From: Shinella yambaruensis
Lineage (GTDB): Bacteria; Pseudomonadota; Alphaproteobacteria; Rhizobiales; Rhizobiaceae
Length of the DNA: 64,000 nucleotides
Reading direction: 5' to 3'
Assembly: GCF_022899355.1 (NCBI RefSeq)
Contig: NZ_JALJCK010000002.1
Span: forward strand, 62,001 to 126,000
Each line of letters starts with the position of its first letter. Within the stretch, counting starts at the first letter, position 1. The translations under genes were made by a program, and so were the position numbers. The notes under the pieces were generated by a model. It was not told the DNA's origin, made no database searches, and worked only from the letters and a program-made list of their open reading frames with translations. This document shows positions 1 to 8,573 of this stretch, one piece after another.

Positions 1-667
1 CATGCGTCATGGCATAGGAATCGAGCTCGTTGAAATAGGCGACCCGCATGGCGAGATAGGTGTTGGCGAAAAGCTTGATCGCTTCGGCCTCCCCGGAGCC
101 GGTGAACAGCAGGGGGATGTCCTTTTTGATCGCTCCTTCCTGGAGCAGGCCCGCGAACCGGCGGGCCTCGGGCGTGTCGCCCCCCATCACGATGCGGGAG
201 GGATGGAGGTTGTCGTGGAGCGCCTTGCCCTCGCGCAGGAATTCGGGCGAGAAGAGGATGCGGTGGTCGTCGCGCGCCGCCTGCAATGATTGGGTATAGC
301 CGACGGGCACGGTCGACTTGATGACGATGGTGGCGCCGGCGTTGACGCGCCGCACGTCCTCGATGACGGCCTCGACGCTGCTCGTGTCGAAATAGTTGCT
401 GTGCGGATCGTAGTTCGTCGGCGTCGCCACCACCACGAAATCGGCCTTGGCGAAGGCTTCGGCCTTGTCCGCCGTTGCCCTCAGCCGCAGGGGCTGCGTG
501 CGCAGATAGGTCTCGATCTCCGCATCGACGATCGGCGAGACGCGCGCATTCAATTTGGCCACGCGCTGTTCGCTGATGTCATAGGCAAGGACGTCGTTGT
601 GCTGTGCGAGAAGCACGGCATTGGAAAGGCCGACATAACCGATGCCGGCAACCGTGATGTCGACCAT
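1..667 (-). CDS. ugd: UDP-glucose 6-dehydrogenase, N-terminal part (runs off left edge)
   Basis: Oxidises UDP-glucose to UDP-glucuronate with NAD, supplying glucuronic acid to polysaccharide synthesis. The reverse strand reads [20 protein letters not shown] from an ATG at 667, giving the N-terminal Rossmann motif GIGYVGLS. The dehydrogenase signatures [17 protein letters not shown] and SPEFLREG follow. About 222 residues are present, and the catalytic Cys domain lies outside the window. It is the last gene of the minus-strand arm, 61 bases after the cupin gene. A second, different sugar-nucleotide dehydrogenase (AlgD-like) lies at 14425. Ugd, RkpK and TuaD would all be acceptable names for this family. 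Confidence 0.93.
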   Translation of the reverse strand, partial: MVDITVAGIGYVGLSNAVLLAQHNDVLAYDISEQRVAKLNARVSPIVDAEIETYLRTQPLRLRATADKAEAFAKADFVVVATPTNYDPHSNYFDTSSVEAVIEDVRRVNAGATIVIKSTVPVGYTQSLQAARDDHRILFSPEFLREGKALHDNLHPSRIVMGGDTPEARRFAGLLQEGAIKKDIPLLFTGSGEAEAIKLFANTYLAMRVAYFNELDSYAMTH

Positions 668-728
668 GAATACCTCTGAACGGATGGACGGACGGCGCAG
701 CCGGCTTCGATGGGGAAGGGCCTGCTGT

Positions 729-1202
729 CTATCGGCGGAATTTCTCCCGCAGTTTCAATGCCATGTTGACGGAGCCGGGAAATTCGCGGCGGCCGAATGC
801 GATCTTGCGGACATAGTCGTCGATGTGCCAGATCGCCGAGGACCCTGCCGGGAAATAGGCGATGTCGCCCTCCTTCAGCACGCGCTCGGCGCCGTCCTCG
901 CCGGTGACCCGCACCTCGCCGTCCAGGATGAGGACCGTTTCGTCCCATCCGAAATACCAGCGGAAGGTGCCGGCCGTACAGTCCCATATGGCGGTCGTCG
1001 CCTGCTGGTCGGCGGAACGCGAGTGAAGAGAAAGGCGCGCCTCCGGGTTGCCGGCGATGATCCATGAGGGCTCGATCGGCGCGGGCGCCATTTCAAGTTC
1101 GTCGAGCGCGGCGGTGACGATCCCCTTCGCCGTCGTGATCTCGGAATAGCGCGTGCGTATCGCCACCCCCACCATCGACGCCAGTATCAACTTCAATACC
1201 AT
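729..1202 (-). CDS. cupin-domain protein (Cupin_3/DUF861 type)
   Basis: A 157-residue single-domain protein. Residues about 80-140 carry the beta-barrel pattern of the EutQ/ureidoglycine aminohydrolase-like cupins ([20 protein letters not shown], then [17 protein letters not shown]). The usual metal-binding histidines of bicupins are sparse, so catalysis is uncertain. Longer upstream starts exist up to 1403, but only the part from the ATG at 1202 ([20 protein letters not shown]) is protein-like; the extension is low-complexity Arg/Ser/Pro. It lies in the EPS arm between the ATP-grasp gene and ugd. It could bind or isomerise a sugar derivative; function not known. Confidence 0.8.
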   Translation of the reverse strand: MVLKLILASMVGVAIRTRYSEITTAKGIVTAALDELEMAPAPIEPSWIIAGNPEARLSLHSRSADQQATTAIWDCTAGTFRWYFGWDETVLILDGEVRVTGEDGAERVLKEGDIAYFPAGSSAIWHIDDYVRKIAFGRREFPGSVNMALKLREKFRR

Positions 1203-1311
1203 GTCCTGCCCCCCGGCAATCGTGCTGCCCCAATGCGCTCCCGAATTCTCCGGGAGAGATCTAAAGAATATCTGAACCTGTTCCTTCACATCCCCCGTTT
1301 CTGCCGGTGTG

Positions 1312-2439
1312 CTACTGCAGGGCTTCGAGGATGCGTTCCTTTCTGGCCGGATGGCGGTCGAGATAGGACTGGCCGAGCGCCTTGTCGACATACCCGCCTG
1401 CAAGCTCCTGCAGGACTTCTATGCCGTAGTCGGCATTGGCTTCGATGATGAGGGGACCGGACGGCGTGATGGCGATGTCCCAACCCAGCGACCGGAAAGG
1501 CGCGAGCGTCTGGGCGGCCCGTTGCACCGCCTCGCGTACGTCGCGCCAGAACGGCATGGTGAATGTCGCCGGGTCGATGCCGAAGGTCGAGCGGATATCG
1601 TAATACTGGCCGCCGTATTTCGGCTCGCGCTTGGCGCCCGTCATGAGGCGGCCGGTTTCGATATCGACGGCGATCATGTAGCCGCCGATGCCGGAATTGT
1701 CGATGATGCTGCCGGGCATGCCCACCTTGAGCGCGGCGGTATTGAAATGGACGGTTCCCGCCGCGTCGACGAAGGTATCGATGCGCACCGTGTTGACGGA
1801 GGTCGGGTTGAACCGGGAAAGCTCCGGATGCTGGTCGATCGTTTCCTGGACGATGAAGTCCGTCCAGTGGAAGCCGTTGTTGGTGTTGAAGACGAGGTGG
1901 TTGAACCGGGCCTGGTCAAGCACCTCGTCCTTGTGCAGCAGGCGGCCGTCGCGGGTACGCAGCTTGAACACGGCGCTGCCCGAACCGCCCGTGAGCGGCT
2001 TGACGATGATGCCGTCGGGAAGGTCCATGGCGTCGATCGCCCGGACGAAGTCGTCATGGGAAACCGGTTTGCCGGCCATGTCGCTGATGGCATCGCGCCG
2101 CAGCCGGAAGAGGGTGTTGGTCGTTCCCAGACCGGCCGCGCGGATAGTGGTCTCGAAGAGCAGCTTGTCCTCGACGATCGTCGGGTCCGCTGCCGCATTC
2201 GCCGTGTCGCGCGCGATGTGCAGGAGCTCCGTCGGGAAATACCGGTAGATTTCCTTGCCGAACCGCCTGAGATAGAGGCTGTGTTTCAGGTATTGATAGG
2301 GGAGGTAGCCGTACAGTGTGTAGAGTTGATAGATCTCGGAAACCTGCTGCGGAATTGGTTTCTTGTCCGAAGCCTTCAGATAGACCTGGAAATCTTCGGT
2401 CAGCATTCTTTTGAAGCGCTTATAATTCCTCGTTATCAT
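1312..2439 (-). CDS. sugar-transfer-associated ATP-grasp protein
   Basis: A 375-residue protein of the ATP-grasp superfamily, subgroup found beside polysaccharide genes (ATPgrasp_ST). Visible parts are the glycine-rich ATP loop VKPLTGGSGSAVFKL (about 155-170), QETIDQHPELSRFNPTSVNT and the C-terminal metal-binding segment SLGWDIAITPSGPLIIEAN. ATP-grasp enzymes join a carboxylate to an amine or thiol through an acyl phosphate, so it may attach an amino acid or other acid to a sugar; this is inference. The start at 2439 is chosen because GAGGAG lies just upstream; the ATG at 2469 lies inside the previous gene. One base separates it from the decarboxylase stop, so the two are cotranscribed. Confidence 0.88.
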   Translation of the reverse strand: MITRNYKRFKRMLTEDFQVYLKASDKKPIPQQVSEIYQLYTLYGYLPYQYLKHSLYLRRFGKEIYRYFPTELLHIARDTANAAADPTIVEDKLLFETTIRAAGLGTTNTLFRLRRDAISDMAGKPVSHDDFVRAIDAMDLPDGIIVKPLTGGSGSAVFKLRTRDGRLLHKDEVLDQARFNHLVFNTNNGFHWTDFIVQETIDQHPELSRFNPTSVNTVRIDTFVDAAGTVHFNTAALKVGMPGSIIDNSGIGGYMIAVDIETGRLMTGAKREPKYGGQYYDIRSTFGIDPATFTMPFWRDVREAVQRAAQTLAPFRSLGWDIAITPSGPLIIEANADYGIEVLQELAGGYVDKALGQSYLDRHPARKERILEALQ

Positions 2440-2440
2440 G

Positions 2441-3760
2441 TTACGTCTCCTCGCGGTTCGGTAAAACATCCATCGAGCGGAATCGGTCTATTGTTTCGAT
2501 TTTTCCCTCTTCCACGAGCGCTTCGGCAGGCTGCGGATGGGAGAGGAAATTCACCGGGCTCGCCGTCAGGCCGTAGGCGCCGGATTGCAGGACGGCGACG
2601 AGGTCCCCGGCGCGCAGTTCCGGCAGGCCGGTGTCGCGGGCGAGCGTGTCGAGCGGCGTGCAGAGCGGGCCGACCACGGTTGCGGGCTGGTCCGGCTCGG
2701 CCGTCATGCGCGCCGGCGCGACGACGGGGTAGTTGCGCTTGATGACCTGGCCGAGATTGCCGGAGGCTGCCAGATGGTGGTTCATCCCGCCATCCAGCAC
2801 GAGAAAGCGCACGCCGCGGGAGGTCTTGAGCGCGTTGATCTCGCTGACATAGAGGCCGGCTTCGCCGGTGAGGAAGCGGCCGGGCTCGACGATGGCGCGG
2901 GCATCGGCCAGCAGGGGCTCGGCGCGCATCCGCGCCGTCAGCTCCGGAACGGCCGCGGCCACGGCGTCGAGGTCGAGCGGCTTGTCGTTGGCATAGTAGG
3001 GGATGCCGAGGCCGCCGCCGAGGTCGACGGTGCGCAACGGCCTGCCGGTCGTGCGGGCGACACGCGACGCAAGGTCGATGGCGTGCCGCCAGCCGCCGAT
3101 GAGCGCCTCGGCATCGAGGATCTGCGTGCCGCCGTAGACGTGGATGCCGGCGAGGTCGATGTTCGGCGCGGCCGTCACCGCGGCGATCGCCGCGTCGAGG
3201 TCTTCCTCGTCGAAGCCGAAGGCCGTCGCCTTGCCGCCCATCCGCATGGCTCCGACCTGCACGTCCGGAACCGGATTGATGCGGATGGAGGCATGGACGC
3301 GCTTGCCGATCGCGCGGATCCGCTCGATCTCGTCGAGACCCTCGATATGGATCTCGCCGATGCCGCCCTCGATCACCGCTTCCAGTTCCGCGCGGCGCTT
3401 GCCGGGTCCGGCAAAGAGGATCCGCCCGGGTGCCGCGCCTGCGGCGATCGCCGCGCGATATTCGCCGAGCGAGGCGATCTCGACACCGGCGCCCTCCTCG
3501 ACGAAGAGCCGGATGACGCTGCGCGCCGGATTGGCCTTCACCGAATAGTAGATGGAGGCGAAGCCGTCGAGCGCCGCGGCAAGCCGGCGATAGGCCCGCC
3601 GCATGCCGCCGCCGTCATAGATGTAGGCGGGCGAGCCGATGCGCGAGACGATCTCGCGGACCGCAAGGCCGCCGACATGGAGGTCGTCGCCGCGGATGTC
3701 GAAAAGCTGCCTTGCCAGCGCATAGCCGTGGTTTGTCGCCTTGCCTGCCGGATCAGCCAT
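2441..3760 (-). CDS. PLP-dependent decarboxylase, fold type III (DapDC/ODC-like)
   Basis: A 439-residue relative of diaminopimelate and ornithine decarboxylases. The PLP lysine is K75 in YYSVKANP, the phosphate-binding glycine loop is VDLGGGLGIPY, and the C-terminal catalytic Cys region reads VVGPLCTPLD, with GAYGLTAS following. This form is typical of the decarboxylases found with exosortase A/EPS gene sets. It overlaps the AMP-ligase gene by 8 bases and is followed after one base by the ATP-grasp gene, so it belongs to the carrier-protein module of this arm. It may decarboxylate an amino acid held as substrate for sugar decoration; the substrate cannot be read from the sequence. Confidence 0.9.
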   Translation of the reverse strand: MADPAGKATNHGYALARQLFDIRGDDLHVGGLAVREIVSRIGSPAYIYDGGGMRRAYRRLAAALDGFASIYYSVKANPARSVIRLFVEEGAGVEIASLGEYRAAIAAGAAPGRILFAGPGKRRAELEAVIEGGIGEIHIEGLDEIERIRAIGKRVHASIRINPVPDVQVGAMRMGGKATAFGFDEEDLDAAIAAVTAAPNIDLAGIHVYGGTQILDAEALIGGWRHAIDLASRVARTTGRPLRTVDLGGGLGIPYYANDKPLDLDAVAAAVPELTARMRAEPLLADARAIVEPGRFLTGEAGLYVSEINALKTSRGVRFLVLDGGMNHHLAASGNLGQVIKRNYPVVAPARMTAEPDQPATVVGPLCTPLDTLARDTGLPELRAGDLVAVLQSGAYGLTASPVNFLSHPQPAEALVEEGKIETIDRFRSMDVLPNREET

Positions 3761-5276
3761 TGTTCGCGCGCTCCCTGACGAGTTGCCGGTAGTCCACCTT
3801 GCCGTTCGGCGTCACCGGCAGCGTCTCGACGAGTTCCAGGTCACGCGGCACCATGTAGGCGGCGAGCGTGCCGGCGACCGCCTGCAAGACGGGGGCGGTC
3901 TCGACATCCGATTCCAGCGCGACGGCCACCGCATGGACCTTCTGTCCGGCAAAGTCGTCCGGCAGGCCGATGACGGCGACCTGGCGGAAGCGCCCGGTCG
4001 CCATGATCGCCTCTTCCACCTCGGAAGGGCTGATGCGATAGCCCGAGGACTTGATCATCGCATCGTTGCGGCCGATGAAGCTGAAGAAGCCGTCCTCGTC
4101 CTCCACCGCCAGATCGCCCGAATAGCAGACGATGTCGCCGCCCTGGTCCCTGGACCGGAAGGGGTTCTGCTTCAGCACCCGCGCGGTTTCCTCCGGCCGG
4201 TTCCAGTAGCCGAGCGAGACGGTGGGTCCGCGGTGGACGAGAATGCCGGGCTCGCCCGGTTTCGCGCGGCGGCCGTCCTCTGTCACGATGAAGATTTCGC
4301 ATTCCGGGATAGCCTTGCCGATCGAGGTGGGGCGGCGGTCGAGTTCTTCCGGCGGCAGGTAGGTCGAGCGGAAGGCCTCCGTCAGGCCGTACATCAGGAT
4401 GACGTTCGTCGCCGGCAGCATCCTGCGCAGGTTGGCGACCGTCTGCGAGGGGACCGCACCGCCGGAATTGGTGACGTAGCGCAGATGCGGCAGCTCCGTC
4501 TTGTGCAGGAGCGGCGAGGCCTTGGTCAGGATCGCCCAGATGGTGGGCACGCCGGCAAGGCCGGTGATCCTGTGGTCGCGCAGCGCCCGCACGATCTCGT
4601 CGCCGAAGCGGAAGGTCAGGATGACCGTCAGCGCGCCTTGCTCCACTGCCGTCAGAAGCTGGTTCAGGCCGTAGTCGAAGCTGAACGGCAGGACGGAGAG
4701 GATGCGCTCGTCCGGCGTGATGGCGAGATAGGTGCGAACGATGCGGGCGCCCGCCAGGAGGTTGCGATGCGACAGCATCACGCCTTTCGGTCGTCCGGTG
4801 GAGCCGGACGTATAGAGGATCGCCGCAAGGTCCTCCCCGATATTGTCGTCGCGCAACGCGGCGGGCTCCGCCTCCGCCATCTCCTCGACGAGAAGGATGC
4901 GCGTCTCGAAAACACCCTCAAGGCTCGCGGCGACCATCGGCGCGAGGTCCCGGTTGGTGATCACGACACGCGCCGCGCAATCGGCCACGATATGGCTGAT
5001 CTGCTGGCCGCGCAGCAGCGCGTTGATCGGAACGAAGACGCCCATCGCCCGGCTGACGGCGAAGATGGCGATGCATTCCTCGAGGCCGCGCGGCAGGAAG
5101 ATGGCGGCGCGGTCCCCGCGCTCCAGGCCGGCGTGCCGCAGCGCCGAGGCGAAACGCTCGACCCCGCCATGAAAGGCGCGGTAGTCGAGCTGCCGGTCGC
5201 CGTCGATCAGCGCAGGCCTGTCGCTTTGCCGGTGGGGGGCGAGCAGGTGATGGAGGAGGACGGGGGCCTTGATCAC
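3753..5276 (-). CDS. AMP-forming acyl/aminoacyl ligase (ANL superfamily)
   Basis: A 507-residue adenylate-forming enzyme. It has the P-loop AILYTSGSTGRPKGVMLSH (about 155-173), the A5 motif MYGLTEAF, the A7 motif YSGDLAVEDEDGFFSF and the C-terminal catalytic lysine in PVTPNGKVDY. It should activate a carboxylate with ATP and load it onto the 4'-phosphopantetheine of the carrier protein encoded immediately upstream, with which it overlaps by 4 bases (ATGA). Its closest named type is the exosortase-A-associated acyl-CoA ligase. Whether the substrate is a fatty acid or an amino acid is open; the neighbouring PLP decarboxylase favours an amino acid. Confidence 0.92.
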   Translation of the reverse strand: MIKAPVLLHHLLAPHRQSDRPALIDGDRQLDYRAFHGGVERFASALRHAGLERGDRAAIFLPRGLEECIAIFAVSRAMGVFVPINALLRGQQISHIVADCAARVVITNRDLAPMVAASLEGVFETRILLVEEMAEAEPAALRDDNIGEDLAAILYTSGSTGRPKGVMLSHRNLLAGARIVRTYLAITPDERILSVLPFSFDYGLNQLLTAVEQGALTVILTFRFGDEIVRALRDHRITGLAGVPTIWAILTKASPLLHKTELPHLRYVTNSGGAVPSQTVANLRRMLPATNVILMYGLTEAFRSTYLPPEELDRRPTSIGKAIPECEIFIVTEDGRRAKPGEPGILVHRGPTVSLGYWNRPEETARVLKQNPFRSRDQGGDIVCYSGDLAVEDEDGFFSFIGRNDAMIKSSGYRISPSEVEEAIMATGRFRQVAVIGLPDDFAGQKVHAVAVALESDVETAPVLQAVAGTLAAYMVPRDLELVETLPVTPNGKVDYRQLVRERANNG

Positions 5277-5530
5277 GTCCGCGCCCGCGAAACGAAGTTG
5301 ACGAGGCTTGCCGGCGTTCCCAGTTCCTGGAAGTCGAAACCGTCGTCCTCCATCGAAATGCCGAAGCGTTCGCCGAGGAACATGATCAGTTCGAGGAAGC
5401 CCAGGGAATCGATGGCCCCGTCGAGCAGCGGCGTATCCGGCGTCACCGGCGCAAGCGCGGGAAAGCGCTTGGTGATGTAGCCGTAGATTTCTGCCTCGAT
5501 GTCCGGGGCGGCAGTCACATTGTCCAGCAT
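5273..5530 (-). CDS. acyl carrier protein of the EPS locus
   Basis: An 85-residue carrier protein. The phosphopantetheine site is S42 in LLDGAIDSLGFLEL, and the helical pattern and length are those of a discrete ACP/PCP. It is followed with a 4-base overlap by the AMP-forming ligase, a common arrangement for a ligase and its cognate carrier. It is not a fatty-acid-synthase AcpP, since it lies among polysaccharide genes and diverges from the highly acidic AcpP helix II. It probably presents an activated acyl or aminoacyl group for transfer to a sugar. Confidence 0.9.
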   Translation of the reverse strand: MLDNVTAAPDIEAEIYGYITKRFPALAPVTPDTPLLDGAIDSLGFLELIMFLGERFGISMEDDGFDFQELGTPASLVNFVSRART

Positions 5531-5560
5531 GGCTTTTCCCTTCGTGAAGACCGGTCGCGG

Positions 5561-6406
5561 CTAAACCTTGAGCAGCACGCGTTCGGAGTAGAGTTCATCG
5601 ATGATCCGCTCGTCCCATTCGCCCTTGACCTGGTAGCGCAGCCCGCTTTTCCAGCGCCAGGCATGGGGGACATGCCGGCCGCGCGGCAATTGCAGGCAGA
5701 GCAGCGGCACGCCATGCCGGAGCAGCAGGCGGGCCAGGATCGCCAGGTTGTCGGTGACGAGATCGCTGCTTTCGGCGTAGATCACCCGGGCGAGCGGAAT
5801 GCGCTTCTTGCGGATGACGTCGAAGACGAGGGGATGGTGGCGCCCGCCGCTCTCGATCACCGTCACGATGCAGCCGAGGTCCCGGTGCGCCCTGAGGTCG
5901 CGCATCAGCGCCTCGGCAATGGCGCCCGCCGGCACCGCGTCGAGCGCCACGAGCCTGCCCCGCCTGCGGCCGGCGATGGCCAGCCAGGGAAGGGCAAACA
6001 GCGGCAGGTCGTAGTCGATCGTGCGGAAGCCGAGGCGGTTGTTCAGCTCGGTCGCGGCCTTCGAGGGCGTCAGGTCCGTGTAGGTCGCCCGGCTGTCCGA
6101 CATGGCCGCCAGCAGCATGCGCGGCGCATACCAGCGGTGGCTTTCCTCGACATACCAGCTGGAAAGGTTGATCACCTTCCGCCCGGTCCCTTTGTCGCTT
6201 CTCGTGATCGTCAGGAGGATGCCGATGGGGGTCTCGCCCGCCATCAGGAAGTTGCCGATCGGCCCGGCGCCGGCCGTGCCCTCATGGTCGAGAAGCCGCT
6301 TCAGCCCCCGCCGCCAGAAGTCGCGCGTGCGTGACGGAAAGCCCTTCGTGAGAAGGTCCGAGGCGGCGTCCAATCCGTCATGGCCTATGGCGCGTAGCTT
6401 GAGCAT
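5561..6406 (-). CDS. GNAT-like acyltransferase family protein (paralogue of 23316-24161)
   Basis: A 281-residue protein beginning MLKLRAI and ending ELYSERVLLKV. The first half resembles a GNAT N-acyltransferase: residues about 60-130 contain GILLTITRSDKG, NLSSWYVEESHRWYAPRML and the LNNRLGFRTIDY element typical of the end of that fold. The second half (about 150-281) has no domain I recognise. A colinear paralogue of identical length is encoded at 23316-24161 on the other strand, at the opposite end of the EPS locus. It lies between the carrier protein and the hydrolase, so it may use the acyl-carrier product as donor; this is inference. Confidence 0.8.
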   Translation of the reverse strand: MLKLRAIGHDGLDAASDLLTKGFPSRTRDFWRRGLKRLLDHEGTAGAGPIGNFLMAGETPIGILLTITRSDKGTGRKVINLSSWYVEESHRWYAPRMLLAAMSDSRATYTDLTPSKAATELNNRLGFRTIDYDLPLFALPWLAIAGRRRGRLVALDAVPAGAIAEALMRDLRAHRDLGCIVTVIESGGRHHPLVFDVIRKKRIPLARVIYAESSDLVTDNLAILARLLLRHGVPLLCLQLPRGRHVPHAWRWKSGLRYQVKGEWDERIIDELYSERVLLKV

Positions 6407-6561
6407 ATCCTGCGTGGCGATCCTGTTCCGTGATGCCAGTCTCTAGTCCCGACTCCTTCAGAAAGGCTAAACGGAAGCCCGCGCGCCGGGCGCCGGCGGC
6501 TCCTGAAGCCAAACAAGGTAAACAGTTCGCATGCTGCCGGCCGGTCTTTCGATGCGACCGT

Positions 6562-8370
6562 TCAGCGGGCGCGCGAAAGCGATATCGCCGCCTGTTCGAC
6601 GATGTGGAAGAGCCGTTCCCTGCTCGCCCGCGGGGTCACGTTGTGGTCGGTATCCGGCAGGATATGGAGCTCGATATTGGGGTAGGCGGCCAGCCCCTCC
6701 GCCTGCCTGCCGAAATGGACATGGAAATTGTCGAGGCCCGGATCGTCGACGCTGTAGACGAGGCATGTCCGGCCCGGCCGCTGCGACAGGGCACGAAAGT
6801 CGCCGTGGACGGCCCGCTCGAGCCGCTCGGTTGCCAGAAGCGGACCGAGCACCGGCGCGAGACGCTTGGACAGGCGCTGGGCGATGCGCTGGCCGATGTT
6901 GCGTGCGGCGGCGCGCAGGTCGATGTCGCCGGAGACGAGGCGACGGAACGTGTCGAGCTGGAGCGCCTTCTGGGAATAGTCGCCAAGGGCGCGGGGCGCG
7001 CTGGAGACGATCGCCTCGCTCGGCGGTTTCAACCAGCGGAACGCATAGGGATTGACGGAGATGCACGCGGCCCACCGCTCGTCCTGCGCCGCCGCGCGGA
7101 AGGCGACATAGGCCCCGCTGCAACGCCCGAAGAGAATGGCCGGGCCCGTCCTGCCGATGCCGTCGAGATATTGCCGCACCGATGCCATGTCGGCGATCTG
7201 CGGTTCATCGTAGAGAACCTGCGCGCGGCGGCCGGGCACGGGCGGGCTGTCGCCGACGCCGGCGCTGTCGAAGCGGAACGAGGCGACGCCCTTCCGGGCG
7301 AGATGGCGGGCGAGGTCGACGCCCGAGCGCGCCCAGCCGCCCTGGTGGTCGTAGCCGGTGGTCAGCAGCACGGCCGTCGTGCCCGTATCGCCCTGCATGG
7401 GCTCGGTGAGCGTTCCGATGAGCCGCCCACCGGGCCCGAAGCGCAGGGCCGTCTCGCGCACCGCGCCGACGGCGAGGACGGCGGGGCCGGCCGGAAGCCT
7501 CGGGGGATGGCGGGCGGGCGTTTCGAAGGCGGCAAGGCCTTTCAGCCAGTCCGGGAAGGCTTCGAGAAAGTCGGCCGGGATTTCCTGCCCGAGCGGATTG
7601 GAGACCAGCTTGTCATAGCCGCGGAAGGTGAAGTCCCGGATCGCCGCCTCGCCTTTCGCCAACCGGTCGCGCAACTGGCGGTCCGCCGTGTTGTCGGGCC
7701 GCGCGGCGAAGAAGATCTGCCCGGCCGGGTTGTCGTCGAAGGCGTCGGCATTGAGCGTCGCGAGCGTGTCGACGATGCCCTGCGGCATCGTCAGCCCGGC
7801 GATCGTGCCGGGCGCGGTATCGCGCATATGCGGGGCGACGCCCACCCCCTCGTCGACGACGGCCGACCAGACGGAGAGTTCCCGCAGGTAACGCCGGCCG
7901 GCGACGACGGGTGCGAGCAGCGCGAGGCCGGCAAGGTTTTCCACATGGGGGCTTGCCTTGAGCGCGATCGCCGCACCGAGGCCGAAGCCGAGCAGGACGA
8001 CGTTGTCCGCGCCGGAGAAACGGCGTACGGCCTCGACCCCCGCACGGGCGGCCTCCACCCAGCAATCGACGTCGATGACGGCATCGGGGGCATCAAGCGC
8101 ATTGGCGGTGCCGGGATAATCGAAGCGCAGGCTCGCGACGCCGGCTTCGGCCAGCACCTCGGCGGTGATGCGGAAGAAGCGCCGGGTGCACAATTCGTCA
8201 ATTCCCCAGGGGCTGAGGAAGAGAACCGCGACATCGCGTGCCGGCGATGCGCCCGATGCAGGCTTGAAGAGCCCCGGAAGGCCTGAAAAGGCGACGGGGC
8301 AGGCGGCCTCGCCGGCTTCGGATGTTCTTTCCGCGGCGGTGGCCGCGCCGTTGTTGGCGTTTGCCGACAT
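6562..8370 (-). CDS. tandem alpha/beta-hydrolase protein (exosortase-A-associated hydrolase type)
   Basis: A 602-residue protein with two alpha/beta-hydrolase domains in tandem, about 45-280 and 315-600. In domain 1 the nucleophile elbow reads GFGLG (128-132), so the expected Ser is Gly at 130. In domain 2 it reads GRCSG (415-419), with Cys417 at the nucleophile position, and a late His lies in LPDTDHNV. The family usually has two separate genes (hydrolases 1 and 2) beside EPS/exosortase A genes; here they appear fused. The start at 8370 (MSANANNG) is preferred to a TTG at 8403. It probably hydrolyses a thioester or ester in the carrier-protein module, or has become a binding protein. Confidence 0.85.
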   Translation of the reverse strand: MSANANNGAATAAERTSEAGEAACPVAFSGLPGLFKPASGASPARDVAVLFLSPWGIDELCTRRFFRITAEVLAEAGVASLRFDYPGTANALDAPDAVIDVDCWVEAARAGVEAVRRFSGADNVVLLGFGLGAAIALKASPHVENLAGLALLAPVVAGRRYLRELSVWSAVVDEGVGVAPHMRDTAPGTIAGLTMPQGIVDTLATLNADAFDDNPAGQIFFAARPDNTADRQLRDRLAKGEAAIRDFTFRGYDKLVSNPLGQEIPADFLEAFPDWLKGLAAFETPARHPPRLPAGPAVLAVGAVRETALRFGPGGRLIGTLTEPMQGDTGTTAVLLTTGYDHQGGWARSGVDLARHLARKGVASFRFDSAGVGDSPPVPGRRAQVLYDEPQIADMASVRQYLDGIGRTGPAILFGRCSGAYVAFRAAAQDERWAACISVNPYAFRWLKPPSEAIVSSAPRALGDYSQKALQLDTFRRLVSGDIDLRAAARNIGQRIAQRLSKRLAPVLGPLLATERLERAVHGDFRALSQRPGRTCLVYSVDDPGLDNFHVHFGRQAEGLAAYPNIELHILPDTDHNVTPRASRERLFHIVEQAAISLSRAR

Positions 8371-8573
8371 TGCGTGTCTCGTCCCCAGTCCACCGCTGCG
8401 CAACGCCGCGTCGCGCCGAAGGCGACCCGCGGGACCGTGCCATCGCGGATGTCGGCTTGACCGGGCGCGCGGACATTCCGTCCCTCCGGCGCACGATTTA
8501 AAGATGCATCATCCATCCGTTGTGCCGGGCAAAGCTTAAGATCGGGTGTAATGGCGGGCCTGACGGCGGTGCT

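Noticed and set aside
1203-1403. N-terminal extension of the cupin gene
   Set aside because: The added residues are low-complexity and not part of a cupin fold; the ATG at 1202 gives the normal length.
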